In this document: in pieces, positions 1-4,999 of the stretch
Layout: each line of letters begins with the position of its first letter
How positions within the stretch are numbered: position 1 is the stretch's first letter
Origin: Bacteroidota bacterium
GTDB lineage: Bacteria; Bacteroidota; Bacteroidia; Bacteroidales; PUMT01
Direction: 5' to 3'
Length of the DNA: 5,487 nt
NCBI GenBank assembly: GCA_003567115.1
Contig: PXAP01000221.1
Span: 1 to 5,487, forward strand
Program-made: the position numbers and the translations under genes
Notes under the pieces: generated by a model
What the model was told of the DNA's origin: nothing
Seen by the model: only the letters and a program-made list of their open reading frames with translations
The model's database searches: none

Positions 1-1
1 A

Positions 2-556
2 TTGCAGGCAGATGTCCCCGAAAGGGTAGATGTTGCTGCAGGAAAAAATCATTTCACTGATGATGGATGGACAATGTATGACACTATGGCTGCCACGTTT
101 ACTTTCCCCGGCAACAAGATTATAAAATGGGACGGTAAAAGCCGTAACAGATATTTTACATACGGTCATCACAGGGGAAACATCATATTCGGATCCGAAG
201 GATCGGTGTTCTTGACCCTGAGCGAAGGAGGCGGCTACAGGATTTTTGACCGCGGCGGTGATCTTATCAGGGAACGCTGGTCAGATGATCAACGCGGAGT
301 TACAGCTCTGGATGAACAAGGTGACATGTCAACGCGGCACGTGGTAAATTTTTTCGATGCAATACGCGGTAAAGTATCCCTTAGATCACCCATAGACGAG
401 GGAGTTAAAAGTACTCACCTGTGTCATCTTGCTAACATATCTTACAGAACAGGAAAAGGGTTTGATGTAAACCAAAGTAACGGACAAGCACTTGACCGTG
501 ATGCTCTTAAACTTTGGAGCCGCGAATATGAGCCTGGTTGGGAACCGAAATTATAA
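2..556 (+). CDS. Gfo/Idh/MocA-family oxidoreductase, C-terminal part (5'-truncated by window edge)
   Basis: The reading frame is open from the left edge, so the real start lies outside the window; the TTG at 2 is not a start. About 184 residues remain, and full-length relatives are usually near 430-450, so the N-terminal Rossmann NAD(P)-binding half is missing. What remains looks like the C-terminal alpha/beta substrate domain of this family in Bacteroidota and Planctomycetes: a beta-strand segment with IIKWDGKSRN and GNIIFGSEGSVFL, then HVVNFFDAIRGKV, then a helix with STHLCHLANISYRTGK, and an end rich in Trp and Pro (EYEPGWEPKL). Members oxidise or reduce sugars, inositols and related polyols with NAD(P). 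The substrate cannot be read from this fragment. The stop is TAA at 554-556. No hairpin terminator follows, but a predicted promoter lies between it and the next gene. The family call is from recognised motifs; the exact subfamily is unknown. Confidence 0.85.
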   Translation: MQADVPERVDVAAGKNHFTDDGWTMYDTMAATFTFPGNKIIKWDGKSRNRYFTYGHHRGNIIFGSEGSVFLTLSEGGGYRIFDRGGDLIRERWSDDQRGVTALDEQGDMSTRHVVNFFDAIRGKVSLRSPIDEGVKSTHLCHLANISYRTGKGFDVNQSNGQALDRDALKLWSREYEPGWEPKL

Positions 557-624
557 TGGAGTATCACAGTCAATTATTCATTGTTTATTAGCAACTATCA
601 AATATTTATTTATTTCATTACCAG

Positions 625-649
625 TATTCTGATTTTGCTTTCCAGAATA
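625..649. repeat. Perfect 7-bp inverted repeat over the -33 promoter element
   Basis: TATTCTG at 625-631 is matched by CAGAATA at 643-649, with an 11-base spacer that contains the TTTG proposed as the -33 element of the downstream gene. Such an arrangement would suit a repressor operator, or a weak hairpin ending upstream transcription (there is no T-run after it). The repeat is directly visible; the role is inferred. Confidence 0.4.
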
Positions 650-665
650 AACCAGATTATTTTTG
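634..665 (+). promoter_or_regulatory. Bacteroidetes-type promoter for the UroD-family gene
   Basis: TTTG at 634-637, a 20-bp spacer, then TATTTTTG at 658-665. This matches the known Bacteroidetes consensus (TTTG, about 17-23 bp, TAnnTTTG) without mismatch. Transcription would start near 670, giving a leader of about 14 bases before the ATG at 684. The TTG at 663 lies inside the -7 element, which argues against it as the start codon. Confidence 0.55.
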
Positions 666-683
666 ATTTTTATCTTATTTTAT

Positions 684-1715
684 ATGAATAACATACAGTG
701 GAATAAACTTTTAAGAATTATTGACGGGGAGTTACCTGAATCACCAGTTGCAGGTTTTATTATCGACAGTCCCTGGATTCCCGGATGGGCAGGAATAACC
801 ACTCTTCAATATTATTCTTCCGAAAAACTTTGGCTATCAGCTAATTTAAAGGTTGTTGAAACTTTTTCCGATGTTTTGTTTCTACCGGGTTTCTGGTCGG
901 AGTATGCCATGTGTACCGAGCCTTCAGCATTTGGTGCACATATGATTTTTACAGAAAACAACCTTCCTCATGCTGACAAGGTGATCTCAGATATTACTGA
1001 AGCAGGCTCACTGCGTGAACCGAATCCCGCAACCGACGGGCTGCTTCCTTTCGTGCTTCAGCGGCTTATTGACAGTCAGTCAGACATACAAGAAGCCGGA
1101 CATGATATAAAGTTTGCCATTGCGCGTGGACCGCTTAATATTGCCTCATTTCTGCTCGGATCAACAGAATTTTTAACGGGTATGCTCATGGACCCTGAAA
1201 ATACGCACCGTTTGCTGGAAATCATAACCAGTTTTACCATCAAATGGATTGATTTACAGAAAGAAACATTTCCTTCTATTGAAGGAATACTGCTGCTGGA
1301 TGATATCGTTGGTTTCTTGGGGGAAGATGAACTGCGCCAATTTGCAATTCCCTATATCAGAAAGATTTTTAATACTTTCGATTCAAAAGTGAATTTTTTT
1401 CACAACGATGCTCACGGATTGATCTGTGCTCCATATCTGAAAAAAATGGGAGTAAACCTGTTCAATTTCAGCTTTGAACACAGCCTTCAGGAGATGCGTG
1501 AACTTGCCGGCCCTGATATTACTTTTTTTGGCAATCTTCCTCCACGTGATGTGCTGGCAGCCGGTACTCCCGGGCAGGTCTGTGAAGAAACCCGGAAAAT
1601 GTACCTGTCAGTCGGCAACAGAAGCCGGATTATATGGTCTGCAGGAGGAGGAATGCCACCCGGTGTATCTTCAGAAAATATCCGGGCATTTCTCAGGGGA
1701 CTGGAAAATGGTTGA
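684..1715 (+). CDS. Uroporphyrinogen decarboxylase family protein (methyltransferase-like, not canonical HemE)
   Basis: 343 residues from ATG 684. I prefer this to the in-frame TTG at 663, which overlaps the predicted -7 promoter box. There is no Shine-Dalgarno, as is usual in this phylum. The protein has the family's TIM-barrel layout: a LLLDDIVGFLGEDEL segment near residues 203-217, NFFHNDAHGLICAPYL near 237-252, a FNFSFEHS / FFGNLPPRDVLAAGTP stretch near 260-296, and a C-terminal SAGGGMPPGVSSENI near 319-333. The N-terminal Arg-rich RQAGR-type motif of true HemE is absent, so haem synthesis is unlikely. Relatives include MtaA/CmuA corrinoid methyltransferases, whose zinc site is H-x-C...C; here the equivalent position reads H-N-D (residues 240-242), so a zinc thiol-activating site is not evident. 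It follows a Gfo/Idh/MocA gene by 127 bp on the same strand, a common neighbourhood in sugar or methoxy-compound metabolism, which is only a hint. The substrate is unknown. Confidence 0.85.
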   Translation: MNNIQWNKLLRIIDGELPESPVAGFIIDSPWIPGWAGITTLQYYSSEKLWLSANLKVVETFSDVLFLPGFWSEYAMCTEPSAFGAHMIFTENNLPHADKVISDITEAGSLREPNPATDGLLPFVLQRLIDSQSDIQEAGHDIKFAIARGPLNIASFLLGSTEFLTGMLMDPENTHRLLEIITSFTIKWIDLQKETFPSIEGILLLDDIVGFLGEDELRQFAIPYIRKIFNTFDSKVNFFHNDAHGLICAPYLKKMGVNLFNFSFEHSLQEMRELAGPDITFFGNLPPRDVLAAGTPGQVCEETRKMYLSVGNRSRIIWSAGGGMPPGVSSENIRAFLRGLENG

Positions 1716-1727
1716 ATACCGGTATTC
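1714..1727. repeat. 14-bp perfect palindrome overlapping the stop codon
   Basis: GAATACCGGTATTC is self-complementary over all 14 bases and begins on the second base of the TGA stop (1713-1715) of the UroD-family gene. No T-run follows, so it is not a standard terminator. A palindrome this long is expected by chance roughly once in a few windows of this size, so its meaning is open. Confidence 0.4.
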
Positions 1728-2090
1728 TTTCAGGTCAACGGTAGCTTTCTCCACCAGCATCTACAACGGCTACAAACTATCCTGACTCAGCTAATCAATT
1801 CTTTAAATAAAATACCAGAGCAGTGCACCGGAGTAACATAGAGATTACATTTCCCTAACCCCAAAGAATCGGGGATTGTAAAAAATCGCTAAAACAGGAC
1901 TATCCATCACCAGGTGGCTTTAACCCCGATTTTTGTTTTGCACCGCGATTTTTTATCGCACAGGCCTTTCGGGCAAAGTCCCGTCAGAACATTAGCGCAC
2001 CCGGGACATGGGTTTTTATGTTGCACTAGAGAGTATAGCCGGTGAAAGCGGCAAGGTCAATTAAACCACTTCATGAATGGAATAGCCTTT
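1716..2090. other. Convergent intergenic region, hairpin-rich, no recognised gene
   Basis: 375 bases separate two converging genes. The first 140 are plain AT-rich sequence after the stop-codon palindrome. From about 1859 the sequence becomes G/C-richer and full of inverted repeats: CCCC/GGGG (1859-1862/1871-1874), AATCGGGG/CCCCGATT (1867-1874/1924-1931), TAAAAAATCGC/GCGATTTTTTA (1879-1889/1945-1955), CACC-A-GGTG (1908-1916), GTCCCG/CGGGAC (1978-1983/2002-2007), GCCG/CGGC (2038-2041/2049-2052) and an imperfect palindrome around TTCATGAA (2066-2080). No hairpin is followed directly by a T-run. One + frame is open from 1859 to the TAG at 2027-2029 but has no usable start. It could be a structured RNA, a non-autonomous mobile element or a decayed intron; I cannot choose. 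Confidence 0.5.
1879..1955. repeat. 11-bp perfect inverted repeat, interleaved with an 8-bp one
   Basis: TAAAAAATCGC (1879-1889) is the exact reverse complement of GCGATTTTTTA (1945-1955). A second pair, AATCGGGG (1867-1874) and CCCCGATT (1924-1931), is interleaved with it in the order A-B-A'-B', so the two stems together would form a pseudoknot rather than nested hairpins. The right arm can also fold locally as GCGAT-TTTTT-ATCGC (1945-1959). The complementarity is directly visible; any RNA function is inferred. Confidence 0.6.
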
Positions 2091-2735
2091 TTAACAACAA
2101 AAACGGAATGATGAAGTTACAGCATTAAATATGGCGCGGCTGAATACAAACAGGTCTGGAGGTGTTCTTGATGTGATCAGGTTACGATCAATCACGACAG
2201 CTTCGTCTTTATAAACAGCACCTGCTTGTTCCAGTTCTGCCTGAATACTGCTAACTCCTGTACAGGTTCTTCCTTCCAGAACATTTGCGGCGGCAAGTAT
2301 CTGGGGACCGTGACAAATTGCCGCCACAGGTTTTTCAGACTCAAAAAACTCTTTCACAAATTCAACAATTGCAGGATCCTCTCTTAATACCGAAGGTGCG
2401 GTGCCACCTGGTAATATCAACCCATCAAACTCATCAACCGATATATTATTAACAGATCTTTGAATATTTAGGGTAAAATCGCTGTTATAGGCTTTTACTG
2501 TCGATGTTTGAGGCCCGATAACCGTAATATCCATTCCATAATTGGAAAGATAGCCCATAGTCATATAAACTTCCTCGTCATGGAAGCCTTCTGTTACCAA
2601 AACAGCTACATTTGGGCGTGGTATAACCGTAGGATCATAAACCTCTCCCAGATGGTTAATTTCACCGGGACATCCCGTAAGCAAAACAACAATTAAAATC
2701 AGATAAAACAGCTTTACCATCTTTTTTATCATCAT
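2091..2735 (-). CDS. DJ-1/PfpI-family protein with lipoprotein signal
   Basis: Two adjacent ATGs (2733-2735 and 2730-2732) begin MMIKKMVKLF, giving 214 or 213 residues. The frame is open further upstream to a TTG at 2780, but that TTG lies inside a TATATTTG promoter-like box and would bury the signal peptide, so I reject it. The N-terminus has a Lys-rich start, the hydrophobic core LFYLILIVVLL and the lipobox LTGC, with the lipidated Cys near residue 22, so the protein should be a membrane-anchored lipoprotein. The rest is a DJ-1/PfpI fold: TEGFHDEEV with the conserved acidic residue, DGLILPGG, the nucleophile elbow AAICHGPQ (Cys near 141 followed by His), and SRTPPDLFVF near the end. The family includes proteases, glyoxalases/deglycases and stress proteins; which activity applies is not visible. 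The stop is TAA (2091-2093). It stands alone, 300 bp downstream of the slyD-like gene on the same strand. Confidence 0.88.
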   Translation of the reverse strand: MMIKKMVKLFYLILIVVLLTGCPGEINHLGEVYDPTVIPRPNVAVLVTEGFHDEEVYMTMGYLSNYGMDITVIGPQTSTVKAYNSDFTLNIQRSVNNISVDEFDGLILPGGTAPSVLREDPAIVEFVKEFFESEKPVAAICHGPQILAAANVLEGRTCTGVSSIQAELEQAGAVYKDEAVVIDRNLITSRTPPDLFVFSRAIFNAVTSSFRFCC

Positions 2736-2777
2736 ATCAATATTTATATTATAAAGAAGATTCCTATAATTAAATAA

Positions 2778-2785
2778 CAAATATA
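2778..2785 (-). promoter_or_regulatory. Candidate -7 promoter element for the DJ-1/PfpI lipoprotein gene
   Basis: On the minus strand the sequence reads TATATTTG, an exact fit to the Bacteroidetes TAnnTTTG box, about 43 bases upstream of the chosen ATG. No TTTG or TTG is found at the right distance further upstream, so only half of the promoter is supported. Confidence 0.3.
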
Positions 2786-2850
2786 ATGAAATATACTTAA
2801 AATATACTCACATTAATATATATATATATTCTTTGATATATTTATTTTAT

Positions 2851-2868
2851 AAAAACCATTATTATGGT
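2851..2868 (-). terminator. Weak intrinsic terminator candidate downstream of the slyD-like gene
   Basis: Read on the minus strand, ACCAT-AATA-ATGGT forms a 5-bp hairpin followed immediately by a short T-run. It lies about 170 bases beyond the slyD-like stop codon. The stem has only two G-C pairs, so termination would be weak. Confidence 0.25.
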
Positions 2869-2869
2869 C

Positions 2870-2902
2870 GCCGGAGAGTATCAAATATACTTCAGCCGGA
2901 GA
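2870..2902. repeat. Direct repeat GCCGGAGA, two copies 25 bp apart
   Basis: GCCGGAGA occurs at 2870-2877 and 2895-2902 inside otherwise AT-rich spacer. The 25-bp period is not an exact multiple of the DNA helical turn. The copies could be protein-binding half-sites upstream of the DJ-1/PfpI gene, or chance. Confidence 0.3.
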
Positions 2903-3035
2903 CATTAACAACTACAACATATCTCGTAATGAAAAAAATATGGCTTATACACTATACCAAACAAGTAAGTACTTTAGATATTTCGCTGGATAAATAAAAT
3001 AACTCTGAATTATTCTCCGCTAAAAAGAAACAGCC

Positions 3036-3566
3036 CTATTCTAAATCCGGTTCACCGCCCCCACAAGGATGCGTTCCCTCCTCGTGAACATGACCATGCT
3101 TAATCTCTTCTTCAGTAGCATCACGTATTTCAGAGATTTCTCCTTTGAAAAAAAGTGTATCGCCTGCAAGTGGATGGTTAAAATCCATCTTAACTGCATC
3201 TTCTTTAACCTCCAGGACAATTCCGTTAAGCCTGTTTCCGGAATTATCCTGCATAGGAATATTATTGCCAACTTTCAAAAGATTATCATCAACCTTGCCG
3301 TCTATTTCGAATATATTTTTGGGCAATTCAACAACGGCCTCTTCTGAAACATCTCCGTAAGCTTTTTCGGGCTCCAGTGAAAAACTGAAGGGATCACCTT
3401 CTTTCAAACCATCGATATTATTCTCAAAATCGGGAAGTAAATTACCACGCCCGAAAAGAAAGGTAAGCGGAGAATTTTCCTCAACCTTCTCTACAATTTC
3501 GCCTTGATCATCGTTAACTCTTAATTCATAAGTAAGTGATACAACTTTGTTCTCTTCAATCATCAT
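3036..3566 (-). CDS. slyD: SlyD-like FKBP-type peptidyl-prolyl cis-trans isomerase
   Basis: 176 residues from ATG 3564-3566; a second ATG follows directly, so 175 residues is equally possible. The domain order is that of SlyD. A first FKBP part includes PLTFLFGRGNLLPDFE (about 33-48) and LEPEKAYG (64-71). An inserted chaperone flap (about 72-125) follows. The FKBP fold closes with DFNHPLAGDTLFFKGEI (128-144). The acidic C-terminal tail contains HGHVHEEGTHPCGGG (157-171), a short His/Cys metal-binding tail like that of SlyD, which in enterobacteria binds nickel and helps hydrogenase assembly. No signal peptide is present, so it is cytoplasmic: it speeds proline isomerisation and holds unfolded proteins. 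No hydrogenase or nickel gene is visible nearby, so a metal-delivery role is not shown. The gene is divergent from the cold-shock gene and has a good promoter at 3604-3635. Confidence 0.93.
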   Translation of the reverse strand: MMIEENKVVSLTYELRVNDDQGEIVEKVEENSPLTFLFGRGNLLPDFENNIDGLKEGDPFSFSLEPEKAYGDVSEEAVVELPKNIFEIDGKVDDNLLKVGNNIPMQDNSGNRLNGIVLEVKEDAVKMDFNHPLAGDTLFFKGEISEIRDATEEEIKHGHVHEEGTHPCGGGEPDLE

Positions 3567-3603
3567 TATTAAATTTAGCTTAGAATTATAAAATAATATA
3601 GTA

Positions 3604-3635
3604 CAAAGTAAGTGTTAATTAAAGGAATAACCAAA
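3604..3635 (-). promoter_or_regulatory. Bacteroidetes-type promoter for the slyD-like gene
   Basis: On the minus strand TTTG (3635-3632) is followed after exactly 20 bp by TTACTTTG (3611-3604), which differs from TAnnTTTG at one base. The start of transcription would fall near 3598, leaving a leader of about 30 bases before the ATG. Confidence 0.45.
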
Positions 3636-3673
3636 ATATAGCTTTAGTAATTTAAAATACAATAAAAGATTCT

Positions 3674-3724
3674 TGTGAAGTTCTGCCAGGTTAAATTCAC
3701 ATCGTAATACTGTTAACGCAGTAT
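3674..3724. repeat. Two adjacent perfect 6-bp stem-loops
   Basis: TGTGAA (3674-3679) pairs with TTCACA (3696-3701), and five bases later ATACTG (3707-3712) pairs with CAGTAT (3719-3724) around the loop TTAACG. No T-run follows, so they are not terminators on either strand. They could be operator sites or part of a small RNA; short stems like these also arise by chance. Confidence 0.3.
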
Positions 3725-3860
3725 AAGCCGGAAAATTTTGCATACTTAAAAATGCCCTGAAACGAATATAATGTGCGATCTGTCATTTAAATGATACTAT
3801 GTATCTAGAACTATATATAATCATAGCTATATTTACATAAGTCTATTTGTTGTAAAAATA

Positions 3861-3892
3861 ATTGATAACCTGAAAAAAAAACCGGATATTTG
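3861..3892 (+). promoter_or_regulatory. Candidate promoter for the cold-shock gene
   Basis: ATTG at 3861-3864, a 20-bp spacer, then GATATTTG at 3885-3892: one mismatch to TTTG and one to TAnnTTTG, with the same spacing as the other two promoters in the window. It would give a leader of about 45 bases, A/T-rich with U-runs. That is short for the long cold-responsive leader of enterobacterial cspA. Confidence 0.35.
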
Positions 3893-3943
3893 CATAATGT
3901 TTCACTATTTAATAATTATTTTTTTAATTTAATTTTTTTTATC

Positions 3944-4144
3944 ATGAAAGGCAAAGTAAAATGGTTTGATTCTGCTAAAGGTTATGGATTTATTCAAACC
4001 GAAGAAGGTAATGATGTATTTGTTCATTACACAGGTATAGAACGTGAAGGCTTTAAAGTTCTTGAAGAAGGACAGGAAGTTGAGTTTGAAATATCTGATG
4101 GCAAACGGGGGCCGCAAGCCACTAATGTTAAAACTGCTGAATAA
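3944..4144 (+). CDS. Cold-shock protein (CspA family, single CSD)
   Basis: 66 residues from ATG 3944-3946, the normal family size. The frame is open upstream, but the upstream part encodes a Phe/Asn-rich stretch unlike any Csp, and MKGKVKWF is the standard N-terminus. The single OB-fold shows the RNP1-type motif KGYGFI (12-17) and RNP2-type DVFVHY (24-29), with the aromatic residues that stack on single-stranded RNA or DNA, and an ending GPQATNVKTAE typical of the family. It acts in the cytoplasm as a nucleic-acid chaperone that melts RNA secondary structure. Canonical members read VFVHFSAI; here it is VFVHYTGI, a common conservative variant. It is a single-gene unit closed by a strong terminator 31 bases after the stop. 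Whether it is cold-induced or constitutive cannot be told. Confidence 0.97.
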   Translation: MKGKVKWFDSAKGYGFIQTEEGNDVFVHYTGIEREGFKVLEEGQEVEFEISDGKRGPQATNVKTAE

Positions 4145-4175
4145 AATTTAATTCAATATAATTAGATCAGCATGT

Positions 4176-4207
4176 AAAGAGCTCCCCTGTCCGGGAGCTC
4201 TTTTTTT
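4176..4207 (+). terminator. Strong intrinsic terminator of the cold-shock gene
   Basis: AAAGAGCTCCC (4176-4186) pairs perfectly with GGGAGCTCTTT (4193-4203) around the 6-base loop CTGTCC, and the T-run continues to 4207. It is the clearest terminator in the window and begins 31 bases after the cold-shock stop codon. Confidence 0.93.
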
Positions 4208-4208
4208 G

Positions 4209-4300
4209 GTACGTCGGGCATAGTTCTTTCACTTATAGGATGCAAGTCCCTTACACGCCGAGTTGGCAGGAAGTGTTAGCGAATGGCAAGGGTTTCTGCC
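4209..4300 (+). mobile_element. Probable 5' remnant of a group II intron (class C-like), truncated
   Basis: Directly after the terminator T-run the sequence begins GTACGTCGGGCATAG, then TATAGGATGCAAGTCCC (4235-4250), GTTAGCGAATGGCAAGGG (4275-4292) and TTCTGCC. This block order resembles, from memory, the start of bacterial class C group II introns (GTGCGCCCGGCATGGG, TATAGGGTGAGAGTCCC, GTTAGC...GCAAGGGTG). Local pairings support a folded RNA: GGA/TCC (4238-4240/4246-4248), GCC/GGC (4257-4259/4265-4267) inside ACAC/GTGT (4253-4256/4272-4275), and CCCTT/AAGGG (4248-4252/4288-4292). Class C introns are known to insert beside intrinsic terminators, which fits the position exactly. The first bases are GTACG rather than GTGCG, and no domains II-VI, reverse transcriptase frame or 3' end follow: the next gene ends at 4319. 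It is therefore a dead fragment of about 90 bases. An unrelated structured RNA is the alternative. Confidence 0.55.
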
Positions 4301-4318
4301 GTTTATTGTTTAATTGAA

Positions 4319-4906
4319 TCAGAACATAAATCCGATACGCACAAAAGGATTTGAGTATATTTTATCAGAATGGGCTGAAACATCAATCGCAAGCATTATG
4401 TGTAAATAATTGCCGGTACCGGCTTCACTTCGCAACCCGATTCCGGTTAACCAGGTAGGCCTGAAAAACCGTTTATTGTCACGCTCCACATTATTTCTGT
4501 CAAAATGTTTAGCCGGCAAACTGAAGAGATTCATTTCACCATGCAAATAAAGTCCTGCATCGAGAAACCTGAAAGGCAGAATATCATTAAGATTTTGAAT
4601 CGCTATAATATCTGTAAGAACAAGCGGCCCGAAAATATGGGCACGAAATACACGACCTACGCGTTTATCGTAATAATACTGGTATTTCCCTCCTAAACCT
4701 GCATGCCACCATGGGGTTATCTTGTACCCCAAAAGCGGTGATCCTTCAAACTGATTTACCACTCCCACATCAATACCTATATAAAAGCCATAAAACAGGT
4801 TTCCTGACTGGTAATTTTGGGCGTAAACTTTTGTATTACTATCAATACCGATGTAAAACAAAACAATCAAAATAAATACCCGCCTGACTAACTGACACTT
4901 ACGCAT
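4319..4906 (-). CDS. Exported, probable outer-membrane beta-barrel protein of unknown function
   Basis: 195 residues from ATG 4904-4906. I do not recognise the family. The N-terminus is a clear Sec signal peptide: MRKCQLVRR, the hydrophobic core VFILIVLFYIGI, and a VYA-Q cleavage site after about residue 29. There is no lipobox. The mature part is rich in aromatic and glycine residues in alternating patterns (FYGFYIGIDVGVV, WWHAGLGGKYQYYY, WLTGIGLRSEAG), and the last segment PFVRIGFMF ends in Phe, the C-terminal signature of barrel proteins recognised by the BAM machinery. At about 165 mature residues it could form a small 8-stranded barrel. It stands between butyrate kinase (93 bp upstream, same strand) and the intron-like remnant. 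No matching promoter was found, so it could be read through from the kinase gene. Confidence 0.75.
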   Translation of the reverse strand: MRKCQLVRRVFILIVLFYIGIDSNTKVYAQNYQSGNLFYGFYIGIDVGVVNQFEGSPLLGYKITPWWHAGLGGKYQYYYDKRVGRVFRAHIFGPLVLTDIIAIQNLNDILPFRFLDAGLYLHGEMNLFSLPAKHFDRNNVERDNKRFFRPTWLTGIGLRSEAGTGNYLHIMLAIDVSAHSDKIYSNPFVRIGFMF

Positions 4907-4954
4907 TTACTTGGGTTTTAATTAGAAACAGATTGTTAACTTTTTAATCACAAA

Positions 4955-4967
4955 CAGTATAATACTG
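4955..4967. repeat. 13-bp odd palindrome upstream of the exported protein gene
   Basis: CAGTAT-A-ATACTG is a perfect inverted repeat around one central base, about 50 bases upstream of the ATG at 4906 and 33 bases beyond the butyrate kinase stop. Its size and position suit a small dimeric repressor site; no T-run indicates termination. Confidence 0.35.
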
Positions 4968-4999
4968 CATAAATTCACTTATCTTATCCAAAATTTAAA

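Larger units (their letters stand above)
2736..3035. other. AT-rich spacer between two minus-strand genes
   Basis: This 300-base stretch carries the half-promoter at 2778-2785, an alternating AT tract of 14 bases (2816-2829), a small hairpin that could end the upstream slyD-like transcript, and the 8-base direct repeat GCCGGAGA at 2870-2877 and 2895-2902. A 22-codon + strand ORF (2929-2997) is present but has no support. No gene is recognised. Confidence 0.5.
3567..3943. other. Divergent promoter region between slyD-like and cold-shock genes
   Basis: 377 bases without a gene. It contains the slyD-like promoter at its left end, the candidate cold-shock promoter at its right end, and in the middle two neighbouring stem-loops (3674-3701 and 3707-3724) plus the 12-base palindrome TCATTTAAATGA (3783-3794). 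The last 45 bases before the cold-shock ATG are almost pure A/T with long T-runs. Confidence 0.5.

Noticed and set aside
663..683. TTG start giving a 350-residue UroD-family protein
   Set aside because: The TTG lies inside the -7 promoter box, and the extra seven residues are not needed; ATG 684 gives a normal N-terminus.
1474..1785. 103-codon + frame overlapping the UroD-family gene
   Set aside because: It is an alternate-frame shadow of a clearly coding region, with no recognisable domain.
1859..2029. 57-codon open + frame in the hairpin-rich spacer
   Set aside because: It lacks a start codon, its composition looks random (many Phe, Arg, Pro), and it runs through several inverted repeats; probably not coding.
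2031..2060. Group II intron domain V (GGTGAAAGCGGC resembles its hairpin tip)
   Set aside because: The lower stem that domain V needs does not pair, and the conserved catalytic triad position is not visible.
2736..2780. Upstream TTG extension of the DJ-1/PfpI gene
   Set aside because: It would put 15 extra residues before the signal peptide and overlaps a TATATTTG box; the ATG pair at 2730-2735 places the lipobox properly.
2811..2830. AT tract as a replication or attachment site
   Set aside because: Only a 14-base simple alternating run, with no DnaA boxes, repeats or integrase gene nearby.
2929..2997. 22-codon + strand ORF beginning MKKIWLIHYT
   Set aside because: Very short, no promoter or ribosome-binding support, and located in an AT-rich spacer where such ORFs are common.
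3674..3701. CRP-like site (TGTGA...TCACA)
   Set aside because: The spacer between half-sites is about 18 bases instead of 6.
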